This document shows, in pieces, positions 24,032-35,012 of a stretch of DNA of 64,000 nt. The stretch spans positions 6,076,001 through 6,140,000 of the forward strand of contig NC_084711.1 of the NCBI RefSeq assembly GCF_033807575.1, read 5' to 3'. The translations under genes were made by a program, and so were the position numbers. Position 1 is the first letter of the stretch. Each line of letters begins with the position of its first letter. The notes under the pieces were generated by a model that searched no databases, was not told where the DNA came from, and saw nothing but the letters and a program-made list of their open reading frames with translations. This stretch comes from Cydia pomonella. Its lineage: Eukaryota > Arthropoda > Insecta > Lepidoptera > Tortricidae.

Positions 24032-24157
24032 ATATTGGCATTTTCCTTTTGTCATTATTAGCTGCATTAGCATGGACTGAAAAATCAACAATTACAAAAC
24101 TATCATTTACCGATATAAATAATATAGTATTATTTTTTACTGCATTATCAATTGTAG
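24032..24157 (+). CDS. Candidate internal exon of a membrane protein
   Basis: The acceptor CTATATTTCAG precedes 24032 and the donor G/GTAAGC follows 24157. The frame is two bases, 41 codons and one base (phase 1 to phase 1). The peptide has two hydrophobic stretches (IGIFLLSLLAALAW and NIVLFFTALSIVG) separated by a polar loop (TEKSTITKLSFTDI), as in a multipass transporter or receptor. Phases match the exons at 16174 and 25778. Joined to the latter it gives SIVGKTIVMGVYIYT, which loosely recalls the GK..YIYT region of SLC22/MFS transporters; that is only a weak resemblance. Codon use is AT-rich. Confidence 0.4.
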
Positions 24158-24250
24158 GTAAGCAGGTAAGCAGATTTAGATAAGCGCGCGACGTCGTGTT
24201 CAAAATTATCTGAGTGATATACTTTATTGTTAATACCTACTTTACTACTA

Positions 24251-24282
24251 ATGATTATCATCTTGGCTAGGATGATAATCAT
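24251..24282. repeat. Perfect 12-bp-arm hairpin
   Basis: ATGATTATCATC, loop TTGGCTAG, then the exact reverse complement. The loop and arms resemble the terminus of the GGCCTAGCCAAGATG MITE family, so this may be a collapsed copy. Confidence 0.6.
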
Positions 24283-24349
24283 ATATAAAAAACGCCAATT
24301 GAAACTTATTAATGTGACTTTTCATGCTGTGTCGTCCCGGTTCATTTTC

Positions 24350-25362
24350 AGGGTTCCGCAGTCAGCTAGGAACCCTTATAGTTTCGCCATGTCCGTCTAT
24401 ATGTCTGTCCGCGGCTTTGCTTCGTGATTGTTAGTGCTAGAAAGTGCAATTTGGCATGGATACATAAATCAATCATGGTTACAAAACGGTAAAATAAAAA
24501 TTACAAAATATTCCTTTTTTTTCGCGTTGGATAGGTCTTTCAAAACGAATCGAGTCTTCAACGAACATTTTTTTGATGAAGTGAATATTTTAGGACAAAT
24601 TGTGTCCTTCTCCGTTTAACTTTTGAACTATGGGTCCAAAAAATATGAAAAAAAGTGTAAATAGAGAACATGATCAGTTAAGTTGTTTTTGAGTTATCGC
24701 AAAATAAATCACTTCATTAGTAAAAAGACGTACAGCCACACGCCCCACACGTTATTTTAACATTCAATGTGTTTTTAAAGTTATTTGGCATTATTCATGT
24801 AAATAATGTAAAATGTAAGAAAAATATTGCTTGTTTAACTTATTCAATTGTTATTTTATATTTAAATTAAACACTTTCACCATGTTGGCTGTATGAGTAA
24901 TGCCGTTGACTGTTGGCAGTTTTAGAACAAAAAGTAAAAAAAATAAATAATAGACAATGCCACTGATTTTCATACTTTAATGAACAAATAATTTTTACCT
25001 AACACAGGTTTTTACCAAGCTCAGAAGTCAGGGACTTCAACACTTATATGTACTTTTGCCAATAAAATTACTGCAGTTTGCTAAAGTACTTACGTATTTT
25101 TTCATAAATATTGCAATATGTTTATACCTATTTAGTTATTTACCTCCAGATATGCAAAGTTTCCGATCGCAAGTAAGTCCTAAGAAAAAAAAATCATGGC
25201 CATACGTCTATTACTTTAATTACTAATTATGCAAATTTGCCATGCCTTATTAAATAAAACTATATACTAATAGCTCCCATTCAGCCTATTATGATTGTGC
25301 CAGAAGGTTAACTATGGAACTCTACACTGAGCATGGCCCGACATGTTCTTGGCCGGTTTTTT
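24350..25362 (+). mobile_element. Divergent long member of the GGGTTCCG family
   Basis: The head AGGGTTCCGCAGTCAGCTAG / GGAACCCTTATAGTTTCGCC, CATGTCCGTCTATATGTCTG and GCGGCTTTGCTTCGTGATTG is followed by TGGATAGGTCTTTCAAAACG. The far end is GGAACTCTACACTGAGCATGG, ACATGTTCTTGGCCGGTTTTTT. An internal block (GAACTATGGGTCCAAAAAAT ... GAACATGATCAGTTAAG) recurs at 61195-61350. The middle may contain other inserted DNA. Confidence 0.55.
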
Positions 25363-25525
25363 CTATACATTTGACGTTTGTCGATGAACGATTGTTATTT
25401 TGGCTTGCTCCGGTGGTATTGTGAAGATCACATGCCCTTATTTTGCTTTTCAATGCCCTTCTTTTGCTACTGTACCTACAGTTCAACTTAGTGACTTGGA
25501 AATGGACATACCTATTTCAAAAGAA

Positions 25526-25673
25526 TTAGACCAAGCTAAGTTGGCAGCGATTTTGATAGCCTAGACCATGCAAGAGTCATTTTAAACACAAACTTCTATG
25601 AAATTATGACGTATAAATAACACTTGCATAATCTGCGCTATTAAAATCGCTGCCTACTTAGCTTGGTCAAACT
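25526..25673. mobile_element. MITE, GACCAAGCTAAGTTGGCAGC ends
   Basis: TTAGACCAAGCTAAGTTGGC then AGCGATTTTGATAG is mirrored by CTATTAAAATCGCTGCCTAC then TTAGCTTGGTCAAA. A second copy is at 32498-32619. Confidence 0.75.
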
Positions 25674-25777
25674 GTATCAATCTCAATGTTCTTACATGGT
25701 TGTCCATTATAACTTTACGCTAAATGTTCTCATATTCATATATAATTGTTAATTTCTATTTAATTTTATTGTTACAG

Positions 25778-25870
25778 GTAAAACCATTGTTATGGGCGTC
25801 TACATCTACACGGTGACTTGCTTATTGCTTGCGGAATTTGCAAAATTCTTTAACCAGGTCAACCAGGTGT
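25778..25870 (+). CDS. Candidate exon (possibly terminal) of the same membrane protein
   Basis: The acceptor TTTTATTGTTACAG precedes 25778. The frame begins with two bases that complete a Gly codon from 24157, then runs KTIVMGVYIYTVTCLLLAEF, AKFFNQVNQV and TAA at 25868-25870. The hydrophobic core suits a membrane segment. Two endings are possible: a true stop at 25870, or an internal donor (ACG/GTGACT after 25815) giving a much shorter exon that continues elsewhere. No further downstream exon was identified. Confidence 0.33.
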
Positions 25871-26194
25871 AAGTTCTCGTACCTGTATCTTCAGACAGTT
25901 GTTATTAATCTGGTACACCAGGGTTGCGTGTTGTAAGAGCCTGAAACCTGCCTTATACAAGTTCTTCAACCAAATTTGTTGGAAAGGGACGCTGATAGAG
26001 ATTACAGGTTAAAGTTTAATATAAAACGCGACACTGGAAGCTTCTACTTTTTAGCTTAGCGCTTTCTTAGATGCATCCTACAGGCGTCCGAGAATTGCGT
26101 CCGTACTCCGTAAACTGTTTTTACGGCCGAAGAAGTCAACCAGTTTTTAGATTAGATTTGTTGTTTTGGGATTTTCACTTAACTGGTAAAGAGT

Positions 26195-26522
26195 TATTTG
26201 TTTTACAAGGCGGCAAACTTTAACCGCTTGCGCCAATATTGATAAGAAAAGTGGAATCTCGAGCGTTGCGAGGGTTTCAAGACCACCGAGTGAAACACAA
26301 CATTTTTCACCACACCAACGCGAGGGAACTTGTAATATCAAATATCAAACAAAATCAAACCAAATCATACCCAAATTAACGTTATGAAATATGTATCATT
26401 CAAAATCATCATTTAAAAGTCAATTCTACCAGCTAACATAAGGAAACAACTCACAATCACCAGATTATTTTGCCACACATGTGGATAAAATCCAACTTTC
26501 TTATCCGTTTTTGAACAATTAA
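26195..26522 (+). repeat. Interspersed ~330-bp repeat, copy 1
   Basis: Aligns by eye along its whole length with the reverse complement of 49128-49517: TTTGTTTTACAAGG, GCGTTGCGAGGGTTTCAA / GCGTTGCAAGGGTTTCAA, CAAAATCATCATTTAAAAGT, CAATTCTACCAGCTAACATA, CACATGTGGATAAA, TTTTTGAACAAT. Non-coding, class unknown. Confidence 0.65.
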
Positions 26523-26564
26523 TTGTGTGGTGAATAAATACTTTACCGTAATATAAATACTACG

Positions 26565-26829
26565 ACGACCGGTTTGGCCTAGTGGGTAGTGACCCTGCCT
26601 ACGAAGCTGATGGTCCCGGGTTCAAATCCTAGTAAGGGCATTTATTCGTGTGATGAGCATGGATATTTGTTCCTGAGTCATGGGTGTTTTCTATGTATTT
26701 AAGTATTTATAAATATTTATATATTATATATATCGTTGTCTAAGTACCCTCAACACAAGCCTTATTAAGCTTACTGTGGGACTTAGTCAATTTGTGTAAT
26801 AATGTCGTAGTATAATATTTATTTATTTA
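26565..26829 (+). mobile_element. tRNA-derived SINE, best copy
   Basis: An A box TTGGCCTAGTGG (about 26575) and B box GGTTCAAATCC (26619-26629) make an internal Pol III promoter. They are followed by TAGTAAGGGCATTTATTCGT, TTGTTCCTGAGTCATGGGTG, TTTTCTATGTATTTAAGTAT, CTAAGTACCCTCAACACAAG, GGGACTTAGTCAATTTGTGT and an ATATTTATTTATTT tail. It has no cloverleaf and no CCA-adjacent 3' end, so it is a SINE and not a tRNA gene. Related copies are at 4447, 11766, 21970, 38975 and 47970. Confidence 0.85.
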
Positions 26830-27483
26830 AATCGTTAAATAAAAAAATGGAAATTCCAGAAGTCTGGCCGTGTTGCCCCTCTGAATAGCAATGCTGATTC
26901 ATTGAGCGAAATATTGTCCAGCCTCTATAAAATGATTTGATAGCTTAGAGGCGACGCGCGCTAGGGCCTCACGGCTCCATGGTTTCAACCCCAAACGCGC
27001 AAATATGTAGCTACGACCGAGGTGACATATTAGTTGCGATGTTTGAAGCTTGCAGCAGAGCATGCGGCTGCACCAGCGCCAACTTTGGTAATTGGAATAT
27101 AGTAAAAGTCAAATAATATTTCGTTCAAAAGTTCTAAGAAACTCTTTGGTACGAGCTATTTTTCGAATCCATGACCCGATTTGAAAGTGGCACACATCAC
27201 TCTGCTACCACAGACCGCAGCACTCTATAACTACGAGTAATAACTAGTCGGAAGCTCATAGTGTGTACAAAAAGTTTAAACAGATAGGCAGGAAACAGCC
27301 AATCCATAATCTAACGTAATTAAAAACTTTGTCCGATGCTAAAGATAATTCATAACACTTACGCAACTAAGTCATTACCACATTTTGACTTAATACTTAT
27401 CCATGATTAATGAGTCCATTGTGAGGTAATTACTTTCATTTAATCGATACACCGCACTGTTTGGTTAAAGCTTAATCGTACAA

Positions 27484-27672
27484 GGGGGTCTGTTCCACAT
27501 AGGATTATGACAAGTTATGACATCGCCGATTTTGTCTTGATAATATGGGGGTCTGTTCCACGTGGAATTATGACAAGTTATGACATCGCCGATTTTGTCT
27601 TGATAATATGGGGGTCTGTTCCACGTGGAATTATGACAAGTTATGACATCGCCGATTTTGTCTCGATAACAT
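27484..27672. repeat. Three tandem copies of a 63-bp unit with CACGTG palindromes
   Basis: The unit starts GGGGGTCTGTTCCACGTGGA and continues ATTATGACAAGTTATGACAT, CGCCGATTTTGTCTTGATAA. Starts are at 27484, 27547 and 27610. Units 2 and 3 are essentially identical and hold the 12-bp palindrome TTCCACGTGGAA. Unit 1 has lost it (TTCCACATAGGA). CACGTG is the canonical E-box bound by several bHLH factors, but regulatory function here is only a possibility. Confidence 0.85.
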
Positions 27673-28705
27673 GAACATTATCATCACGGTCTGTAGACAT
27701 TTCTTGTTAACAGAACAACGATTTAGTCTTAGTAAACTACCACTTCGGCCCGAATACTGTCACTTCCCATTCAGTGATAATTCGGTTAATCAAAATAGAT
27801 TTTTAAAAAATATTGAAACTATATTTACACAACAATTTCTACAAAATTAATAAGTAGTCTACTCATACAACACTATGTATAAGTAAAGTCACGTCTGAAA
27901 ATATCATCACACACAAAGTGACAAAAATATTATACACGACCTTATTGCCCATTTATATATTAAGGTAGTGTATACCACTAGGGAAGAGACGCTAAGCAAA
28001 ACCAAAAAAGAAATGTATAGATGATATTAACTCAGTAGCGGGTTCAGAATGGATTAATACAGCTCAAGACAGAGATAAATGGAAGAAGTGTGAGGAGGCT
28101 TGTTAACGAACCTATTTCTAAAATTATCACTATTATCAGGTGCAGTAGTACCAAATTCGAGAGCTTTACAAATGATCACAAAATATATTTTGATTGTCAA
28201 ATAGCGAAATAAGGAAACCAATCGTCGATATTTACAATATTGGCTATGTCACAAGCGGTTACTTTAAATTTGGAATAACGCTCAAGGACGTTGGGTAATG
28301 GAACGTATACCCTACCTGGCGGATTTCGTTTCGACATGCTGTCAAAACTTCAGAGCTGACACTAATATGCAGATAGAGCAAAGTGGAAGGTGTCAGGTTG
28401 TCAGGTCAGGCCAGATGCAATTTGTCAGGTACCTATTGCAAGTTTAATACTGTATAACGTTAGGACTAAGAGCAAAAAACAATCTACTATACCAAGCTAT
28501 ATTAAATATTTCTTCGCGGTAAGAAATATTAGGCACATTAGTATACATGTACTCTACTTAATCTTGCATATATTCTATATACATAATGAACTCTTAAAAG
28601 GCAACAGGAGTGGTTGTTCCTTCATACAAACGTACTCGACTGTTTCCTCCGTGGTTTTTGAAGCTAGAGCAATGATTTTTTCAACACAGTTTATTGTTAT
28701 TAATA

Positions 28706-28732
<27 letters not shown>
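28706..28732 (+). repeat. (TC)n microsatellite
   Basis: Uninterrupted alternating T and C for 27 bases. Confidence 0.95.
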
Positions 28733-28736
<4 letters not shown>

Positions 28737-29593
28737 CTTAAAATATTCCCAAAAACGGCCTAATTTACTAGGCCCCAAAGAGAAGCATGGTATTCAAAAC
28801 TGACATCAATTACTCTAAAAATTAAAACAGTCTGACATAGATAATTTAATTACCATTTAGATCTCATAATTTCGTTACATTTGCTTAAGATTTGGAGGAG
28901 GAAACAGTCTAGTACGAAACATAGTTTTTTGAAATTTTTGCGCAGGATTTTTCGCCTAACCTGGCGTTGACCTTATCGCACTAGTTTTCGGAACCTGCGT
29001 TAGCGAGACGGATATTTTCACCAAAAATAGATAAATCTCAGCTCCCGTATCCTCTAAGGAAAACCAAGCCGTTTATAGTTCGGCCGTTTATAGTAGGTAC
29101 ATTAAAGCTGTCTTGCAAATTTAGAACGCTACATATGTTGTTTATATCTAATTTTTTATACAAATTACCATCAATGTTAATAAACAACTTGGTACCAACT
29201 GGTCCATAATTTGTGATGAAAATGTAATATTTTCCGTCTTATTTAAGGTAGTATGGGAGAAGTGCGTATTAACCACCACTATGTTATAATTGTCCCACAT
29301 ACAATACTATACTATATTTAATGGTCCCTACGCGAACTTGTACATTAGGAATTACACCATTGTTACACAACTGTCCTCCCACATTTCGTTTTACGATTAT
29401 CGCCACTCTCGCCATTGCGCCCTAAGCTATAAGATTACAATAAATAATTATCACTGAGTTACAACTGCCATTTGACTGTGATATACAGTCAGATATAATG
29501 AGACGATGACATAATTATAGACACGCTAACATACGATAGCCCGAAGCCGAAACGCTGAAGCGTTTGAATCGAATGCTTAGTTGCTGTCTATAT

Positions 29594-29625
29594 TTTACAC
29601 TTTACATGTTAATGTAAAGTGTAAA
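29594..29625. repeat. Perfect 14-bp-arm hairpin
   Basis: TTTACACTTTACAT, loop GTTA, then ATGTAAAGTGTAAA. Confidence 0.8.
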
Positions 29626-30771
29626 TTATAAGCCTATGTCTATCCGGTATTGGCAATGTGCACATAAATGGCAGCTAGCTTACCTAATGTAAGTAATGTG
29701 GGATTTTACGAACCATAGTAAAGTTTCCATCTCATTTTGTGGTTACGTACGATTTGCGATGAAACGAGCCTGAAAACGATACACCTACACGAGTCAGAAT
29801 TATCTAACAAGCATTGGTATTAAGTTTCATCAATCAAATCCAACTGAGTATTGAAAAGATTATAATCACCCAAATGGTTGCACAGGCGCGGGTTTATCAA
29901 TGATTTCTAATTTCAATTTGACACCACGACAGCATTGTTTGTATACATTGATAGTGACCAAAAAGCGCACGGCCCTCTTAACACTAACTTTAAATGATGT
30001 CTTATCGTTTATGACAGACGGACACCGAGCTGATTTTTACATTAACAAAAGTGTAATTTTACTTTGTTTGTTGCATTCTGAATACGAGTACTTACTACTT
30101 TGTACTCAACTACATCGTCTTCGTTCTTTTCCGACAAAACAGGATAGGTCGTAAGAAAACCTGACATGATCACTTCCTACATTAACGCTTTTCCCCATTT
30201 CCTGTACAAGTCATTTCACTTTCCTCCAATTGCTTGTTCTAATTCAGCTGTCATATTTATGTCATACGTAGGAACATAACAGCCGGCGGTGAGAATCCGC
30301 GGTAAATGTGGAACAATCGAGTTTTCTAGTCGCACGAGTATCGAGTCGATACTATCGACACGCTACAAGCAAAAAGCATTTAATGAAGTGCAATCATACT
30401 ATCTTCCATTTGATCGGCGTCGAATCTGAGGTTTTATTTTATTTCTGTTTTTACGCCTTTTCTAGTATAATCTCGTGTTTTTAACTAGGACGCATTAAGA
30501 GATAAGATCTTACCTATTACGTAGCTGTAAATAAGGTTTTCAATATGGGTTATGTTTTATAGCAGACATGGATGGAATAAATTGACTTGTAGAATATGAT
30601 TTAAAATAGATTATTTCACACCATGCACGAAATAAAGCACCAGAAAAGTATAACAAAAACGTAGATAGCAGTTATATTTTGACTCAATTTATAAATCGGA
30701 TAGATTTAAAAAAGCAGATGGAATTGACCGTGGTGTCACTTGCAAGTTTCATAGTGGTTAATCGTTTTGAC

Positions 30772-30856
30772 AGTTCGAAAAAAGAAACTGATTTGTCTAG
30801 TAGGAAAGTACGGTAGGTACTTTCCTACTAGACAAATCAGTTTCTTTTTTCGAACT
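30772..30856. repeat. Perfect hairpin: 40-bp arms, 5-base loop
   Basis: The left arm 30772-30811 (AGTTCGAAAAAAGAAACTGA ... GGAAAGTAC) and right arm 30817-30856 (GTACTTTCC ... TCGAACT) are exact reverse complements around the loop GGTAG. Perfect arms mean recent origin or strong constraint. The RNA would be a fully paired 40-bp stem, more regular than most pre-miRNAs. A snap-back replication event or a library or assembly inversion artefact could also produce it. Confidence 0.85.
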
Positions 30857-31005
30857 ATTGTAGATCCCAACATACTCTAAATTAGAGCGTATCTATGTGG
30901 AAACCTAGAATAATAATTACATTTTAGTATAATCTTATACGTTAATTCACATGCTGATGGAGTTAACTTATGTGAAAACATCTAAAATGAAACCTGTACA
31001 TGTAC

Positions 31006-31172
31006 AGGGGGCCTAGCCAAGATAACTATGGTTGATAGAAAACGTCAATCGAAACAAATAATATATGGAAATAGTCACGGGACATTTTTTCTTTTGATTT
31101 GGCGTTTGTCGATGATCATCGATTACGATTACAACAACAACGAGTACGATTGTCATCTTGATTAGGCCCCCA
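31006..31172. mobile_element. Decayed MITE of the GGCCTAGCCAAGAT family
   Basis: GGGGGCCTAGCCAAGATAAC at the left and GATTGTCATCTTGATTAGGC then CCCC at the right are imperfect mirrors. The inner arms have drifted. Related to 8139-8288. Confidence 0.6.
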
Positions 31173-32497
31173 GGTAATTAGGTATTGGAGACGTTACACT
31201 AAACTTCGTAACATTTATATTTTGTTAGATACGCTCTCAAACCTTGAACCCATACCTAGTGTAACCGGCAAAGTTACGTCAATGCCGCGAGCATGCCATT
31301 ATTTCAAGTTCAGTGAGCATTAGCTTGTTTTCCTTTGAAGGTGGGCTTTGAGCTTTTGATTATTGACGTCAATGCGTGACTTGCAAGATTAATTTAGTTA
31401 TCTATAATATCTAAACATGTATTAAGAATTGACATCATATATTGTTCATTAACACATGTACAAGTATGTAGATGTTTTAATGAAAAAATATAAATCACCT
31501 ACCTAGAATAGGTATATAGGCATTGGTAAATATTAAATGATACTTATTAAGTTATCTACCTGTTCTACAAAATTAGGTAGCCATCGAATTCAGCAATCCA
31601 ACGTGAAATGGGTGGATAAGTAGCGGATATATGTACTTAGGTACCATAATACATCAATTGCGCATGCCTGACGTATTTTTTTCTTTCAAAACGACTTGAT
31701 CTAGATCAACACCTTGGTTTCTTGAAACAATTGTTAACCATATTCATAAAACTTAGGAAAGAATCGGATAGCTAATTAACAAATAAATTAAATGCATGAT
31801 AAAACTTCCTGCAAAACTTAGCACTTTATCTAATAGTTAAACTTATTTGAAGATTGTGAAACGCTTACGATGACATTATTCGTCAGATAAGTGGCAAATA
31901 GCTTATTCATAACTTTACTTGGACATTGTGAAACACTTAACAGACGTTTATAGATAACGTAATTATTGTAGGACTTTTAACAGTATATTTCTATAGAACT
32001 TTCTTAGTCCGGTAAATTTAATTGATTATTATTATTTATTACGATTTTTACGATCTTACTTTCTCGTCAGATGAATATCTTTTTATTGTTTGATATGTAC
32101 GTCAGAAGTTTTGTTTTTTACGCGTGTATTAACTTAATACTACGCCTGTCGTAATGACGACAGAAATCTCATACGCTACGCTACGACGACGCTTCGTGTG
32201 CGGACTTGTTTGAAGTTGTACGTGCTCGTTATTATCGTGCTTGCAAACATTGTATCCAGTTTTATTTACTCATAAAATATCAAATGACAGTGTTTCCTGG
32301 GTACAGTCGCAGACAAAACCGCCGATAACAAACACTGTTTACGACTGTACCGATAGCCCGTGGCGTCCTGCAACCCTATAAACAATGTGTGTCAGCTTGT
32401 TTATAGGCTCGGTTGTCACAGCGGGGCTTAGCGTTGCCAACGATCTTAATGTAAAGTAGGTGGTGGACTGGTTGAGAAGTTGCTGTCATAGGCGTAT
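31173..32497. other. No gene seen
   Basis: AT-rich. A small TACAGTCGCAGAC...GTTTACGACTGTA imperfect hairpin (about 32303-32350) shares termini with the TACAGTC MITEs. No exon found. Confidence 0.45.
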
Positions 32498-32619
32498 AGT
32501 CCGACCAAGCTAATTTGGCAGCGATTTTGATAGCCCAGCCTGAGCAAGTTAACACTTGCTTAACAGCAAACGTCATAAGTTGCTGTCAAAATCTCTGGCA
32601 ACTTATCTTGGTTTGACTC
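32498..32619. mobile_element. MITE, second copy of the GACCAAGCTAA family
   Basis: AGTCCGACCAAGCTAATTTG then GCAGCGATTTTGATAGC at the left; GCTGTCAAAATCTCTGGCAA then CTTATCTTGGTTTGACT at the right. Same family as 25526-25673. Confidence 0.7.
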
Positions 32620-32774
32620 TTAGCTACAGATTAACTGAGGCACAAAAATGGCACTGTTGGCAGCTGCGTTAACTTGTAGAACTTGTGATCTCTAGAATCA
32701 GGAATGTTGGGATTGCCAATTCAAGTTGTCATATCATAAAAGTACTTTAAATAAAATTATTAATAAATCACGTG

Positions 32775-32880
32775 TAATTTATTTGAAATAGATCCCGACG
32801 TTTCGACCTCTTTACAGAGTTAATGGTCAACGGGAGACTGAGGAAAAATGCCTATATTCACCTCTGTTAAAATAAAACAA
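32775..32880. repeat. Probable interspersed repeat (CCCGACGTTTCGACC type)
   Basis: AGATCCCGACGTTTCGACCT, CTTTACAGAGTTAATGGTCA and ACGGGAGACTGAGG form a sequence I recognise from dispersed lepidopteran repeats. I cannot give its class. Confidence 0.35.
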
Positions 32881-35012
32881 CATGCAAAACTACTCACAAA
32901 CAGAAATAATTACCAAACTTATAAACTTGAAGGTTATATATAAATGCAAATCAGGCTCAAAAAGCTAAGTGATACATTACACCTATTTTATCTATTTCAT
33001 TTAAATAACAAAGCAAAGCATTAGAAGTTTTTTTTTAGTTTTATTCCATGACTAACTATCGCGGTTGCTGAAAAATATATCTACCTAATATAAAAACTTT
33101 TTGATGATCAGTGTACAGCACATTGTATAAGTACGAATATATAGGATAACTAGTGCAAATATCTGACAATCAGAGGTCCAGGGTACGTAACAAAATCTGA
33201 AAGGTTACAAAAAAGTAGACAATTAATGACAAAATCTATTTTCCTAACCATATAAGCAAACGCAACGACTAGTATCAAATTACCCTTTTGAAGGTAATAA
33301 AATAAACATAGAATGCAAACATTTTACTGCGTCTCGAAACATTAAAAAATAATTAAGGAAATGTTAATTCATCCTCAGTTGAATACCAATAACAAGGTTC
33401 TATCCAATATAATCATTCAACTGCAATTTCTTGTCAAATCAAACATTATTGCGTGTAGTTATCTAATAAATCGGCGTCGAATGAGTCAGATCAACGATAA
33501 CATTGTTCTAGTATTTATGGGGCAATTAAAACCGTGAGAAAATTTGTCTACATAAAGACATTAGCCGTTATTGAGCTCTGATTCTTGGCGCCTGTATCAA
33601 ATAGTATTTTAGCTATGCCACTGATAACGTTATGTAATTTATAATTGTTCTTCTTGCTATGGAAATAGCAGTTAGCATTATAATTAAATATAAAAACGAT
33701 TCATGTCTCCATTAAACAGACGCCTAAGGCCGATAACTCAATTGGCTATTATTCCAGATATGGCTCTGTATTTCTTTTGTTTTGCTACGCTATGGAAATG
33801 CAAAGGATTGCTGGGGTAGATAGATAGGTATCAAATCGGCAGGCTTGTTTCTTTTCACTCAGAACGGATCGAACGGCCTTGCGATAGCCAATCACACTGC
33901 TTAAATTAACAATGACTTTGTCAAACAGATTAGGGTCTAAGCATAAAACAAGCTGAGCTAAGGTCGTACCGTACACGGATCAAGTTAGTTGCCGGGCTAA
34001 TATGACACTGGGTATCGATAATTAAGACACCTGCACACTTTTAAATAGACAATCGTTTATTTTTATCATTAATGCAATGTGAATAATCAAGATAATTCTA
34101 ACAATCTCACTCACATCAAAAGACCGCCGAAAAAACTAAAACTCTGGACAGTTAAACGTCAGATCAATGACAGTTGTTTCTTTTTAGGTCCAATCGAACT
34201 GTCATATATTTACAACAAAATTAGCAAAGTTAATATGAATTTTAATCGGTTAAAACAAACATACATTTCAAATAATTCTTTGGATCTTTGGATAGAACCT
34301 TACACTAATTGTAAGATGTAGGCAATTTCGTTGGCCTGATTGTTAATTTTATTAATGAGTTACAGTTTAACTACTCAGCATTTACCGAAAGAATTATGTA
34401 AGTTTAGTCATTAGGTCCATTAATTTGGCTTTAATAGTCGTTTAGTACTTACATAAGCTTTCGGCTGTAAAATAATGTAACTATTGTACGCCCGCGAGAA
34501 CCTTTGTTGCTTCCCTGTGGGACGTAACAAATAGTCTGCCAAACTTTCATGCGATTAATTTCCACGTGTCACTTTGACAATCTCGTATTTCGTTTACTTT
34601 TAAATTTTGAAAAGAAACCTTGTGCTCTACATGATAAGGTGTTTTTTTTAAATGAAATCAATGTAGAGTTAAAAGAAATTTGACATAAGAACTCGATTTG
34701 TCGTCCGCGAACCAATGGATTGTGTAATAGCGATTTTATCGTATCCAATAAGTGGGTATCGAACCCAAAGTGTAGCGATACAGTGTCTAATTAATTTATT
34801 AGCCTACTTTGCTGTACCGATTATAATCTTGTTTAAGATTTTTGTTCGCGAGAGAGAACCTATTGATGATCTAAGCTGGTTAATGATATTTTAAATATAT
34901 CCGGTTATAACATGAGTTAAGTCGTCAACTTTAATTTGACCTTTTTAGTCCAAAAATAAGTATTAAGTAATTAAAAAAAACTGTTTTGTTTACTTCAACT
35001 TAGCCTACTCTT
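32881..35012. other. No gene seen
   Basis: Frames of 60-80 codons (33785-33976 on -, 34079-34321 on +) lack recognisable motifs and splice context. AT-rich sequence otherwise. Confidence 0.45.

Larger units (their letters stand above)
27673..30771. other. No gene seen; small repeats only
   Basis: The longest frame (28390-28803, 137 codons, GTG start) runs through a TC microsatellite (28706-28732) and is not protein-like. A 14-bp-arm hairpin lies at 29594-29625. The rest is AT-rich. Confidence 0.5.

Noticed and set aside
26575..26640. tRNA gene suggested by A and B boxes (also at 4500, 12000, 22150, 20480, 47985)
   Set aside because: No acceptor stem or cloverleaf can be drawn, and the same head is attached to long common tails at several places, so these are SINEs.
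27484..27672. CRISPR-like array
   Set aside because: The three units are contiguous 63-bp tandem repeats without variable spacers, in a eukaryotic genome.
28390..28803. 137-codon open frame, the longest outside the retrotransposon
   Set aside because: Starts at GTG, crosses a TC microsatellite (giving Leu-Ser repeats) and has no splice or domain support.
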